Assembly: GCF_036488675.1 (NCBI RefSeq) | Contig: NZ_CP133148.1 | Span: 3,060,001 to 3,124,000 of the forward strand | From: Sinorhizobium chiapasense | GTDB taxonomy: Bacteria; Pseudomonadota; Alphaproteobacteria; Rhizobiales; Rhizobiaceae | Length of the DNA stretch: 64,000 nucleotides | Reading direction: 5' to 3' | Shown: in pieces, positions 32,620-40,909 of the stretch | Layout of the letters: every line of letters starts with the position of its first letter | Position numbering within the stretch: position 1 is the first letter of the stretch | Made by a program: the position numbers and the translations under genes | Notes under the pieces: model-generated | The model's database searches: none | Told to the model about the DNA's origin: nothing | The model's input: only the letters and a program-made list of their open reading frames with translations

Positions 32620-32629
32620 GCGCCCTCCA

Positions 32630-32730
32630 CTGCATGTTTCCCTAAATCGTAAGCGATTTAACGACAAAAACATGCAGCAATTCAAAGTGCTACAGCGTCC
32701 TTTCCGCGTCTGACAAAACGCACGGCGCTG
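32630..32730 (-). repeat. RIME-type repeat, full length
   Basis: CTGCATGTTTCCCTAAATCG palindrome, spacer AGCAATTCAAAGTGCTA, then the G+C-rich palindrome ending CGCACGGCGCTG. It sits between the divergent alkA-type and gluQ genes, next to the Shine-Dalgarno of the former. Confidence 0.85.
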
Positions 32731-32776
32731 TAGAAAGCGGATGACCTTTATACCGCTTCCATGCCAAAGGGAAACG

Positions 32777-33661
32777 ATGACCATTTCGCCAGAGCAACCC
32801 GTTTTTCGTTTCGCGCCGAGCCCGAACGGCCTGCTGCACCTCGGTCATGCTCTGTCCGCCATCCTCAATCATGACATGGCGGCCTCCGCCAATGGACGCT
32901 TTCTGCTGCGGATCGAGGATATCGACCGTACACGTTGCCGCCCGGAGCTGGAACAGGCGATTTTCGACGATCTCGGCTGGCTGGGTCTCAGTTGGCAGCA
33001 CCCGGTACGCCGACAATCCGAGCACCTCGACCTTTATACCGAGATACTTCGGCGCCTGCGGGCAATGGGTGTCGTCTATCCATCCATCATGACCCGCGGA
33101 GAGATCAGAGCAGCGGTCGCCGCCGCGGAAGCCGAGGGGTCGGCCTGGCCGCGCGATCCGGACGGAACGCCACTTTATCCGGGCCGCGAGCGCGACCTAT
33201 CGCTCGGCGAGCAAGCCGCACTTATCGCCGGCGATCGGCCCTTTGCCTGGCGTCTCGACGTCGCGAAGGCGATCGATCTCGTGCCCAGGCCTTTGACGTG
33301 GCAGGAAGCCGGCGCAGGCCCCGCCGGGGAAACGGGCCAGATCCCGGCAGATCCCGCAAGCTGGGGCGATGTGATCCTGTCGCGTTCCGACGCGCCATCG
33401 AGCTACCATCTCTCCGTCGTCGTCGACGACGCGCTCCAGGGCGTCACCCATGTCGTGCGCGGGCGGGATCTCTACCATGCGACTTCGGTCCATCGCCTGC
33501 TCCAGCGGCTTCTCGATCTGCCGGAACCGGTCTACCACCATCACCGCCTTATCCTCGGGCCGGACGGCAGGAAGCTGTCGAAGAGCAGCAAGGACACCGG
33601 AATCGCGGCTTTCCGCGCTGCCGGAAAGACGCCAGCGGACATTCGCGAGATGGTGCTATGA
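32777..33661 (+). CDS. gluQ: Glutamyl-Q tRNA(Asp) synthetase
   Basis: The 294-aa protein is a GluRS catalytic core without the anticodon-binding domain: HIGH-type motif SPNGLLHLGHA (about residues 14-24) and KMSKS-type KLSKS (about 268). GluQ attaches glutamate to the queuosine base of tRNA-Asp. The zinc-ligand CxC expected after the VYP strand in many family members is absent here (VYPSIMTRGEI); only one Cys is present in the protein. The ATG at 32777 follows AAAGGGA. Its 3' end overlaps the convergent YihY gene by 6 nt. A queuosine-precursor transporter lies at 61.6 kb. Confidence 0.92.
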   Translation: MTISPEQPVFRFAPSPNGLLHLGHALSAILNHDMAASANGRFLLRIEDIDRTRCRPELEQAIFDDLGWLGLSWQHPVRRQSEHLDLYTEILRRLRAMGVVYPSIMTRGEIRAAVAAAEAEGSAWPRDPDGTPLYPGRERDLSLGEQAALIAGDRPFAWRLDVAKAIDLVPRPLTWQEAGAGPAGETGQIPADPASWGDVILSRSDAPSSYHLSVVVDDALQGVTHVVRGRDLYHATSVHRLLQRLLDLPEPVYHHHRLILGPDGRKLSKSSKDTGIAAFRAAGKTPADIREMVL

Positions 33662-34564
33662 ACCGTTCTCGCCGGAGACGGGGCGATCGTCGCTCTCGCG
33701 CTGGCCCGAGAAACTGCGGATGACGAGGCGCTTGACGCGGAATTTCATGATGGCGGCATTGATCTCGGCGCCGATGATGAAGATCGCGCCGATCATGTAC
33801 AGAAACACCAGGACGATCACGACCGAGGCGAGACCGGCATAGGTGGTCACATAGCTGGAGAAAGCCGTGAGATAATAGGCAAAGACATAGGCTCCGAGCG
33901 ACCAGAACACCAGAGTGAGAACGATCCCGGGAAGGACATCGGCAATCTTACGGTGACCGTCCGGAAGCCAGAGATGCGAAACCAGCAGCCCGCCGGTGAG
34001 CATCACCAGGGCCAGCGTCAGGCCCCAATCGTCGACCGTTGCGAAGACGGAATCGAGCCAAGGCAGCCATTGGTCGGCATTGCGCACCGCAAGCGGCACC
34101 GCAACGAGCAGAATGCTGATGACCGCAAGGATCAACACGCCGGCGATCACGAAGCCGAGGCTCGCGAGCCGCGTCACGTACCACGAGCGGCTCTCCGCGA
34201 CCCGATAGGCGCGGTTGAGCGCGATCCTGAGCGCCTCTACGCCGTTGGAGGCAAAATAGGCGGCCGCGAGCACGGAAACAGTGAGCACGCCGCCGCGCGG
34301 AATTGTCAGAACCCGCACAACCTCATCGGCCACTGGTTGGGCGATCGATTCCGGCCAGGCATCGAAAATCAGATGGACGGCCGTCTCCGCAAACTGGTCG
34401 GCGCCGAGGAAGCTGCCGAGTGCCGTGCCGAAGATCAGGAACGGAAAGACGGCCATCAGCGAGGACAGCGCAACGTGGCTAGCCATCGCCCAGCCGTCGT
34501 CCTCGCTGAAATGCCAGAGCGCATCGAACAGGACCTTCCAGATGATGCGAACGACGGCCGGCAT
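33656..34564 (-). CDS. YihY/virulence factor BrkB family membrane protein
   Basis: The 302-aa protein has about six hydrophobic helices, with the family patterns ASHVALSSLMAVFPFLIF (residue ~28) and the YLTAFSSYVTTYAGLASVV segment near the C-terminus. The YihY/BrkB (former RNase BN misannotation) family is an inner-membrane family of unsettled function. The ATG at 34564 follows GGAGAAGG. Divergent from the SDR gene. Confidence 0.88.
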   Translation of the reverse strand: MPAVVRIIWKVLFDALWHFSEDDGWAMASHVALSSLMAVFPFLIFGTALGSFLGADQFAETAVHLIFDAWPESIAQPVADEVVRVLTIPRGGVLTVSVLAAAYFASNGVEALRIALNRAYRVAESRSWYVTRLASLGFVIAGVLILAVISILLVAVPLAVRNADQWLPWLDSVFATVDDWGLTLALVMLTGGLLVSHLWLPDGHRKIADVLPGIVLTLVFWSLGAYVFAYYLTAFSSYVTTYAGLASVVIVLVFLYMIGAIFIIGAEINAAIMKFRVKRLVIRSFSGQRESDDRPVSGENGS

Positions 34565-34685
34565 GCCTTCTCCGAGCTTGCGGTATCCACGGGGCCGGCG
34601 GGCGCCCGTGTAACACACGCAATTCAATTGTATCCCACCGATGAATATGGGAAACGGGGGATGGATTTCTACAGGAATCGACCGG

Positions 34686-35519
34686 ATGCCCGATCGCCCC
34701 ACCATCATTGTCACAGGCTGTTCTTCCGGCATCGGCGCCTATTGTGCCCGCGCGTTGAAGGCGGACGGCTGGCGCGTCTTCGCGACCGTTCGCCGGCCCG
34801 AAGATCAGACGGACCTGGAGGCCGAAGGCATCGAGACCTTCATCATGGACTACACCAGGCCGGAAACGATCGTCGCACTGGCGGAGGCGGTGATGGCCCG
34901 TTCGGGCGGGCGCATCGACGCCCTCTTCAACAATGGTGCCTATGGCCAGGCGGGTGCCGTCGAGGACCTGCCGGCCGAGGCGCTCAGGCTGCAGCTCGAA
35001 ACCAATGTCGTCGGCTGGCACGAGCTGACGCGCCGCGTGATACCGGCAATGCGCGCCCGCGGCCACGGCCGCATCGTCCAATGCTCGTCGATCCTCGGCA
35101 TTGTCCCCTACCGCTGGCGCGGTGCGTACAATGCCTCGAAATTCGCGATCGAGGGACTGTCGCTGACCTTGAGAATGGAGCTTGCCGGCAGCGGCGTCGA
35201 GGTCAGCCTGATCGAGCCCGGGCCGATCGCGTCGAAGTTCACGGCCAATGCCATCCCCTATATCGAGCGCTTCATCGATCTTAAGAATTCCGTCCACCGC
35301 ACGGAGTATGAGCGGCAGATGCGACGCCTGCGCGGCGAAAGCAAACCGGCAGCGGGCAAGCTCGGGCCGGACGCCGTTTATGCTGTTTTGAAACACGCAC
35401 TGACGTCACGCAGGCCGCGACCGCACTATATAGTAACAAGACCTGCCAAGCAGGGTGCGCTGCTGAAGAAGCTCCTGCCGGCGGCCCTATTTTATCGCAT
35501 TATCGGCCGCCTCGGCTGA
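34686..35519 (+). CDS. Short-chain dehydrogenase/reductase
   Basis: The 277-aa classical SDR has the cofactor motif TGCSSGIGA (residues 10-18), NNGAYG (about 84) and the catalytic Ser...YNASK (Tyr about 153, Lys 157). The NNGAYG in place of NNAG is common in this subgroup. Substrate unknown; the family reduces or oxidises ketones/alcohols with NAD(P)H. It precedes the HIG1-PduO-rhomboid cluster. Confidence 0.88.
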   Translation: MPDRPTIIVTGCSSGIGAYCARALKADGWRVFATVRRPEDQTDLEAEGIETFIMDYTRPETIVALAEAVMARSGGRIDALFNNGAYGQAGAVEDLPAEALRLQLETNVVGWHELTRRVIPAMRARGHGRIVQCSSILGIVPYRWRGAYNASKFAIEGLSLTLRMELAGSGVEVSLIEPGPIASKFTANAIPYIERFIDLKNSVHRTEYERQMRRLRGESKPAAGKLGPDAVYAVLKHALTSRRPRPHYIVTRPAKQGALLKKLLPAALFYRIIGRLG

Positions 35520-35541
35520 CCGAAACGGGAGGATATGCATC

Positions 35542-35745
35542 ATGTCCACTTTCTTCACCGGCCTGACCCTGCTCGTCATGGGCCTCGTCGTCATCGTCCT
35601 GATCCGCGGCCTCCTCAACATGGCCACAGGCGGCAGCGGCAATACCTCGAACAAGCTGATGCAGGCGCGCATCGTTCTCCAGGCGATCGCTATACTGCTG
35701 ATCATGCTGACGCTGTGGATTACCGGCGGCGGACGGCCGGGCTGA
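35542..35745 (+). CDS. HIG1 domain (twin transmembrane) protein
   Basis: The 67-aa protein has two membrane helices (about residues 5-24 and 45-61) around the loop SNKLMQARIVLQ, which matches the HIG1 core motif. Mitochondrial relatives (Rcf1/HIG1) support respiratory cytochrome oxidase complexes; a similar role in the bacterial inner membrane is inferred. It lies 22 bp after the SDR gene and 17 bp before the adenosyltransferase gene, so likely in one operon. Confidence 0.8.
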   Translation: MSTFFTGLTLLVMGLVVIVLIRGLLNMATGGSGNTSNKLMQARIVLQAIAILLIMLTLWITGGGRPG

Positions 35746-35762
35746 GAACAGGCGACTAAACC

Positions 35763-36335
35763 ATGGTAAGGCTCAACAAGATCTACACGAGAACAGGCGA
35801 CGACGGCACGACCGGACTTGTTTCCGGCCCACGCCGCGCGAAATGCGACCTGCGCGTCGAAGCCTACGGCACGGTCGACGAGACGAACGCTTTGGTCGGC
35901 CTTGCACGCCTGCATACCGGCGGCATGCCCGATCTCGACGCGATGCTGATGCGCATCCAGAACGACCTCTTCGACCTCGGAGCGGACCTTGCAACACCCG
36001 ATACCGGCGAGAAGCTGGACTATGAACCGCTGAGGATTGCCGCCGCCCAGGTCGCAAGGCTCGAGGGCGAGATCGACCGCCTCAATGCCGATCTCGAACC
36101 CCTGCGGTCCTTCGTTCTTCCGGCAGGCAGTCCGGCTTCCGCGGCCCTGCACGTTGCCCGCACCGTCGCACGACGCGCCGAACGCCAGATCGTGGCCCTT
36201 GCTGCCGGCGAGATCGTCAGCCGCGACGCGATCGCCTATATCAATCGGGTCTCGGACTTCCTTTTCGTGGCCGCTCGCTGGGCAAATGACAAGGGACGTT
36301 CCGATGTGCTTTGGGTTCCGGGCAAGAACAGATAA
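35763..36335 (+). CDS. Cob(I)yrinic acid a,c-diamide adenosyltransferase, PduO type
   Basis: The 190-aa protein has the PduO signature YTRTGDDGTTGLVSGPR at the N-terminus, the R...E pair in RVEAYGTVDETNA (about residues 31-44) and the C-terminal YINRVSDFLFVAARW helix. It adds the adenosyl group to cob(I)alamin in the cytoplasm. It follows the HIG1 gene and precedes the rhomboid gene by 30 bp. cobT of the aerobic cobalamin pathway is at the window's right end. Confidence 0.93.
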   Translation: MVRLNKIYTRTGDDGTTGLVSGPRRAKCDLRVEAYGTVDETNALVGLARLHTGGMPDLDAMLMRIQNDLFDLGADLATPDTGEKLDYEPLRIAAAQVARLEGEIDRLNADLEPLRSFVLPAGSPASAALHVARTVARRAERQIVALAAGEIVSRDAIAYINRVSDFLFVAARWANDKGRSDVLWVPGKNR

Positions 36336-36365
36336 CGTTCGTCAGGAATCGCGCTCGGGGGCCGC

Positions 36366-37157
36366 ATGTTCATACCGCTTCACGACAGCAACACGCTTAA
36401 GCACATCAGCATGCAGTATGTGACGATCGCACTGATCGCCACGAACATCGCGGTCTGGCTGATTACCGGCCCGATCGCCACGGAAGCATTCGCGAACGCG
36501 GCCGTCCTCGGGCTCGGCTACATCCCGGCTGTGATCTTCGACTACGCCGATCTCGATCCGTCGCTCGTCATCGTTCCCGACCAATTCACGTTCGTCACCT
36601 ATTCGTTCCTGCACGGCGACTTCACGCATCTGGCGATGAACATGCTGTTTCTCTGGGTTTTCGGCGACAATGTCGAGGACGCGCTCGGGCATTTTCGCTT
36701 CCTCGTCTTCTACCTGCTGTGCGCCGCCGCGGGCGCGCTTGCGCACGGACTGCTCGATCCTCACTCGGAAGCGCCGCTGATCGGCGCCTCGGGCGCCATC
36801 TCGGGCGTTGTCGCCGCCTATTTCCTGCTGCATCCGAAGGTGCGGGTGTGGGTTCTCGTGCTCTTCCGCATTCCGTTGCCGCTGCCTGCAGCGATCCCGC
36901 TGGCTTTCTGGATCGGCCAGCAATTCTTCATGCTGGTGGTCGACTCCGGCAGCGGCGTCTCCTGGAGTGCTCATGTCGGCGGCATTGTTGCGGGGCTTCT
37001 GCTGGTGGTCGTTTTGCGACGCCGCGGCGTTCCGCTTTTCGATCGCACGATCGTCACTCCGCGTGCCGTCGAGCATCGTGCGGAGCGACCCGAAGCGGTC
37101 GACGCAAGCACGGCAAGCGCCCAAAAACCGCCTACTCCATGGGGGCGCCCGACCTGA
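36366..37157 (+). CDS. Rhomboid family intramembrane serine protease
   Basis: The 263-aa membrane protein has about six helices with the catalytic serine in GASGAISG (about residue 140) and histidine in SAHVGGIVAG (about 203); the HGDFTHLAMNMLFLWVFG helix carries the conserved HxxxN. It cleaves membrane-protein substrates within the inner membrane; targets unknown. The C-terminal ~30 residues are soluble. Confidence 0.9.
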   Translation: MFIPLHDSNTLKHISMQYVTIALIATNIAVWLITGPIATEAFANAAVLGLGYIPAVIFDYADLDPSLVIVPDQFTFVTYSFLHGDFTHLAMNMLFLWVFGDNVEDALGHFRFLVFYLLCAAAGALAHGLLDPHSEAPLIGASGAISGVVAAYFLLHPKVRVWVLVLFRIPLPLPAAIPLAFWIGQQFFMLVVDSGSGVSWSAHVGGIVAGLLLVVVLRRRGVPLFDRTIVTPRAVEHRAERPEAVDASTASAQKPPTPWGRPT

Positions 37158-37283
37158 GGGGTGATGCTGGCGCGCAATGTCCGCGCCAATATGGATCGCA
37201 ATTTCAATATGTTGTTCGTTTCGTAGGCGGGAAAGTCCGAGTCATTCGACGTTCCCCGCTTCGACCCTTGCTAGGCGCCTACC

Positions 37284-37303
37284 TGACGTGTACGTAAACG
37301 TCA
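37284..37303. promoter_or_regulatory. Palindromic operator candidate upstream of etfBA
   Basis: TGACGTGTACGTAAACGTCA: outer arms TGACGT/ACGTCA and an internal ACGTAAACGT. The ACGT-N2-ACGT core resembles the motif described for LiuR-type MerR regulators of branched-chain amino and fatty acid oxidation. It lies about 146 bp before etfB. Confidence 0.45.
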
Positions 37304-37448
37304 CTCGGAATCTCGAGGTTATATCGATTTAGCATCGCGGGCGGCGATTGTAATTGGAGAAAAAACGCGTATCGATGTCGCCAACCGACAATCAGGCAGC
37401 TCTGTTAAGGGGCATTTTCCTGCGAAAGCTCTTGGAGGGAATGAATCC

Positions 37449-38198
37449 ATGAAAATCCTAGTCACGGTGAAGCGTGTGGTCGACTACAACGTCAAGATCC
37501 GGGTGAAGGCGGACGGGTCGGGCGTCGAGCTGGCCAATGTCAAGATGTCGATGAACCCGTTCGACGAGATCTCGGTCGAAGAGGCGCTGCGCTTGAAGGA
37601 AGCCGGCAAGGCGAGCGAAGTGGTGGTCGTCTCGGTCGGCCCGGCCAAGGCCGAGGAGACGCTGCGGACCGCGCTCGCCATGGGCGCCGATCGGGCGATC
37701 CTGGTCGAGACCGAGGACCAGGTCGAGCCGCTCACTGTGGCCAAGATCGTCAAGGGTGTGGCGCAAGCGGAACAGCCGGGGCTGATCATCGTCGGCAAGC
37801 AGGCGATCGACGACGATTCGAACCAGACCGGCCAGATGCTGTCGGCGCTCTTGGGCTGGGCCCAGGGCACGTTTGCCTCCAAGGTCGAGATCGGCGACGG
37901 CAAGGTCGACGTCACCCGCGAGGTCGACGGCGGCCTGCAGACGGTGGAACTGAAGCTGCCGGCGGTGGTGACTACCGACCTCAGGCTGAACGAGCCGCGT
38001 TATGCCTCGCTGCCGAACATCATGAAGGCGAAGAAGAAGCCGCTCGACAAGAAGAGCCCGGCCGATTTCGGCGTCGACACGGCGCCGCGGCTGAAGGTGC
38101 TGAAGACGGAAGAGCCGTCCGGCCGCAAGGCCGGCATCAAGGTCAAGTCGGTCGCCGAGCTCGTCGAGAAGCTCAAGGGCGAAGCCGGCGTATTGTAA
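37449..38198 (+). CDS. etfB: Electron transfer flavoprotein beta subunit
   Basis: The 249-aa ETF beta subunit (ETF_beta fold, start [20 protein letters not shown]) accepts electrons from acyl-CoA dehydrogenases with EtfA and passes them to ETF-ubiquinone oxidoreductase. The VDDNVKIRVK-type start and length match the housekeeping ETF rather than nitrogen-fixation FixA. A GGAGGGA Shine-Dalgarno (37434-37440) is followed first by ATGAATCCATGA: a 3-codon ORF whose TGA overlaps the etfB ATG at 37449. It is followed by etfA after 25 bp. Confidence 0.94.
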   Translation: MKILVTVKRVVDYNVKIRVKADGSGVELANVKMSMNPFDEISVEEALRLKEAGKASEVVVVSVGPAKAEETLRTALAMGADRAILVETEDQVEPLTVAKIVKGVAQAEQPGLIIVGKQAIDDDSNQTGQMLSALLGWAQGTFASKVEIGDGKVDVTREVDGGLQTVELKLPAVVTTDLRLNEPRYASLPNIMKAKKKPLDKKSPADFGVDTAPRLKVLKTEEPSGRKAGIKVKSVAELVEKLKGEAGVL

Positions 38199-38223
38199 GG
38201 TTCAGGAAAGGGAGAACACCACC

Positions 38224-39153
38224 ATGGCCATTCTGCTTCTGGCTGACCACGACACCACCCACCTTTCCGATCAGACCGCGAAGGCGCTGACGGCGGCCAC
38301 CAAGATCGGCGGCGATGTGCATGTGCTGGTCGCCGGTTCGAACGTCAAAGGTATTGCCGAACAGGCTGCCAAGCTCACCGGCGTATCCAAGGTGCTCGTC
38401 GCCGACGACGCGAGCCTCGCCAACAACCTCGCCGAGCCGCTGGCCGCCACGATCGTCGCGCTCGCCGGCTCCTACGACACGCTCATTGCCGCCGCCACCT
38501 CGGTCGGCAAGAACGTCATGCCGCGCGTTGCGGCGCTGCTCGACGTCGCACAGGTGTCGGAGATCATCGAGGTGGTTTCGTCTGATACCTTCAAGCGGCC
38601 GATCTATGCCGGCAACGCCATCCAGACGGTGCAGACGAGCGAGCCGAAGAAGGTGATCACCGTCAGGACCGCCTCCTTCGCGTCGGCGCCGGACGGCGGC
38701 GCGGCATCGGTCGAGACGGTTGCGGCCGCCGCCAATCCGGGCGTTTCGAGCTTCGTTGCCGATGCGCTGTCGTCGTCCGACCGGCCGGAGTTGACCTCGG
38801 CGAAGATCATCATCTCCGGTGGCCGCGCGCTCGGCTCGTCGGAGAAGTTCAAGGAAGTGATCCTGCCGGTCGCCGACAAGCTCGGCGCCGCCGTCGGCGC
38901 CAGCCGCGCCGCCGTCGATGCCGGTTATGCGCCGAACGACTGGCAGGTCGGCCAGACCGGCAAGGTGGTCGCGCCCGACCTCTACATCGCCTGCGGCATC
39001 TCCGGGGCGATCCAGCACCTCGCCGGCATGAAGGATTCCAAGGTGATCGTCGCGATCAACAAGGACGAGGAGGCGCCGATCTTCCAGGTCGCCGACTACG
39101 GCCTCGTCGCCGACCTCTTCGACGTCCTGCCGGAACTCGAAAAGGCGCTGTAA
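38224..39153 (+). CDS. etfA: Electron transfer flavoprotein alpha subunit
   Basis: The 309-aa subunit has the ETF_alpha N-terminal fold ([20 protein letters not shown]) and the FAD-binding C-terminal motif: [49 protein letters not shown] (about residues 235-272 in pieces). Forms the FAD-carrying ETF heterodimer with EtfB. A strong terminator lies 70-105 bp after its stop, separating it from the dehydrogenase gene. Confidence 0.95.
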   Translation: MAILLLADHDTTHLSDQTAKALTAATKIGGDVHVLVAGSNVKGIAEQAAKLTGVSKVLVADDASLANNLAEPLAATIVALAGSYDTLIAAATSVGKNVMPRVAALLDVAQVSEIIEVVSSDTFKRPIYAGNAIQTVQTSEPKKVITVRTASFASAPDGGAASVETVAAAANPGVSSFVADALSSSDRPELTSAKIIISGGRALGSSEKFKEVILPVADKLGAAVGASRAAVDAGYAPNDWQVGQTGKVVAPDLYIACGISGAIQHLAGMKDSKVIVAINKDEEAPIFQVADYGLVADLFDVLPELEKAL

Positions 39154-39157
39154 CCAC

Positions 39158-39176
39158 ACGTAAAACGCGTTTACGT
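39158..39176. promoter_or_regulatory. Palindromic operator candidate upstream of hydroxyacyl-CoA dehydrogenase gene
   Basis: ACGTAAA and TTTACGT arms separated by ACGCG. On the complementary strand it shares the 9-mer ACGTAAACG with the site upstream of etfBA. It lies 134 bp before the dehydrogenase ATG, ahead of the etfA terminator. Confidence 0.35.
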
Positions 39177-39224
39177 CCGGCATGAAAAGGGCTGGAAAAA
39201 GCGCGGGCTTGGCATTAACAATCG

Positions 39225-39257
39225 TACCGGGCCGGCCCAAGCGGCCCGGTATTTTTG
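39225..39257 (+). terminator. Rho-independent terminator of etfBA
   Basis: Stem TACCGGGCC (39225-39233) with GGCCCGGTA (39243-39251) followed by TTTTTG. Confidence 0.9.
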
Positions 39258-39309
39258 TATCTGCGGCTGCAAAGCTGCCGAAATCTCTTGAAGATGGGTG
39301 TTCGCTTCG

Positions 39310-40182
39310 ATGATCAAGACGGTCGGAATTATTGGCGCTGGTCAGATGGGCTGCGGCATTGCCCACGTTTCGGCAGCCGCCGGATACAAGGTGCAGCTCT
39401 ACGATCTTGCTGCGGACCGCATCGAGGCCGGGCTTGCGACCATCAACGGCAATCTCGCCCGTCAGGTTTCCTCCGGCAAGATGACCGACGAGGACCGCAA
39501 GAAGGCGCTTTCCCTGATCAAGGGGTCCGCTGACATCAACGACCTCTCTCAGGCCGACCTCGTCATCGAGGCGGTGACGGAAGACGAAACCGTAAAGCGC
39601 AAGATTTACGGTCAGGTTTGTCCGATCATGAAGCCGGAAGCGATTCTCGCAACCAACACTTCGTCGCTGTCGATCACGCGGCTCGCGTCCGCGACCGACC
39701 GGCCGGAGCACTTCATGGGCATCCACTTCATGAACCCGGTTCCGGTGATGAAGTTGGTGGAACTGGTGCGCGGCATTGCGACCGATGAAGGGACCTTCAA
39801 GACGGCGAAGGAGTTCGTCGCTCATCTCGACAAGACCGTCACCGTCGCCGAAGACTTCCCAGCCTTCATCGTCAACCGCATCCTGTTGCCGATGATCAAC
39901 GAGGCGATCTACACCCTCTATGAGGGCGTTGGCACCGTGGATGCCATCGACACGGCGATGAAGCTCGGCGCCAACCATCCGATGGGGCCGTTGCAGCTGG
40001 CCGACTTCATCGGCCTCGACACCTGCCTTTCGATCATGCAGGTGCTGCATGACGGCCTGGCCGACTCGAAGTACCGCCCCTGTCCGCTGCTGGTCAAGTA
40101 TGTCGAGGCCGGCTGGCTCGGCCGCAAGTCCGGCCGCGGCTTCTACGATTATCGCGGTGACGTTCCCGTTCCGACGCGCTGA
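39310..40182 (+). CDS. 3-hydroxybutyryl-CoA (3-hydroxyacyl-CoA) dehydrogenase
   Basis: The 290-aa protein has the NAD-binding GIIGAGQMGCGIAH (residues 7-20) and the 3HCDH catalytic region IGIHFMNPVPVMKLVE (His about 138) and C-terminal dimerisation domain (LGANHPMGPLQLADFIGLD). It oxidises (S)-3-hydroxyacyl-CoA in beta-oxidation or butyrate/PHB metabolism; often named hbdA or paaH-like. The ATG at 39310 gives the normal family start; a GTG at 39298 is possible. It is placed after etfBA, its functional partner in acyl-CoA oxidation, but behind a terminator, so has its own promoter. Confidence 0.92.
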   Translation: MIKTVGIIGAGQMGCGIAHVSAAAGYKVQLYDLAADRIEAGLATINGNLARQVSSGKMTDEDRKKALSLIKGSADINDLSQADLVIEAVTEDETVKRKIYGQVCPIMKPEAILATNTSSLSITRLASATDRPEHFMGIHFMNPVPVMKLVELVRGIATDEGTFKTAKEFVAHLDKTVTVAEDFPAFIVNRILLPMINEAIYTLYEGVGTVDAIDTAMKLGANHPMGPLQLADFIGLDTCLSIMQVLHDGLADSKYRPCPLLVKYVEAGWLGRKSGRGFYDYRGDVPVPTR

Positions 40183-40188
40183 CGACGG

Positions 40189-40884
40189 TCAGCTGCCGGC
40201 CGTCGCGCCCAACGCTGCCTGGATGAGCCCCTTCGCATCTTCGCTGTCCCAGGCGGCGGGGCCGTTCATCGACCCGATCAGGCAGCCCTTCTCGTCGAGG
40301 AGCAGGGTCGCAGGAAGGCCGAAGGCGAGGCCCTCCTTCTTCAGCGTATTGAACACGCCCATCGACGCATCCCGGTAGTAGCCGAGCTCGTGAACCCCGA
40401 CCTCATGGAGGAAGGCCCTCGGCTTATCGTCGTCGCCGGTGTCGATGTTGATCGCGACGACCTCGAAGCGATCGCTGCCGAGCGCTTTCTGCAGTCCGTT
40501 CAACGCCGGCATCTCCTCGCGACAGGGCACGCACCAGGTCGCCCAAAGGTTGACGAGGATGGTCTTGCTGGCAAAGGCGGCAAGGGTCAGCGGTTTTCCA
40601 TCGGGGCCGTTAAAATCGAGGCCACTGATCGGGCGCGGGTCGGCCGCCGGGGTCATGGCGGCGACCTGGCCCTTCATGAACGGGGTCAGCGAGGCGACCT
40701 TTTCCTTGGTTTGTGGACAGCTCCCGCCTTCGGCCGTTTGCGTCGCCGCACGGTCAGCGGATCCTGTGGCATTGCCAGACCCGGTCTCCTTCACGTATAC
40801 CGCAGCCGCGCCGACGATCACGCCGAAAAGGGCGGCGAGCGCGAACAACCGGACGGCCAGGGGGCTTTTCTTCTGGTCTGGCAT
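40189..40884 (-). CDS. tlpA: TlpA-type thiol:disulfide oxidoreductase
   Basis: The 231-aa protein has an N-terminal anchor helix (about residues 10-30, [20 protein letters not shown]) and a periplasmic thioredoxin domain with [15 protein letters not shown] (CVPC at about 118-121). The fold and anchor match TlpA, which reduces thiols for cytochrome aa3 (CuA) assembly in rhizobia. The start at 40884 leaves only 25 bp to the divergent argH ATG. Confidence 0.9.
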   Translation of the reverse strand: MPDQKKSPLAVRLFALAALFGVIVGAAAVYVKETGSGNATGSADRAATQTAEGGSCPQTKEKVASLTPFMKGQVAAMTPAADPRPISGLDFNGPDGKPLTLAAFASKTILVNLWATWCVPCREEMPALNGLQKALGSDRFEVVAINIDTGDDDKPRAFLHEVGVHELGYYRDASMGVFNTLKKEGLAFGLPATLLLDEKGCLIGSMNGPAAWDSEDAKGLIQAALGATAGS

Positions 40885-40909
40885 TTCATTCTCCAAGGCG
40901 GGCATCCTC

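Noticed and set aside
38173..40050. A 625-codon frame antisense to etfA and the dehydrogenase gene
   Set aside because: It spans a terminator and an intergenic gap, and both sense genes are clear family members.
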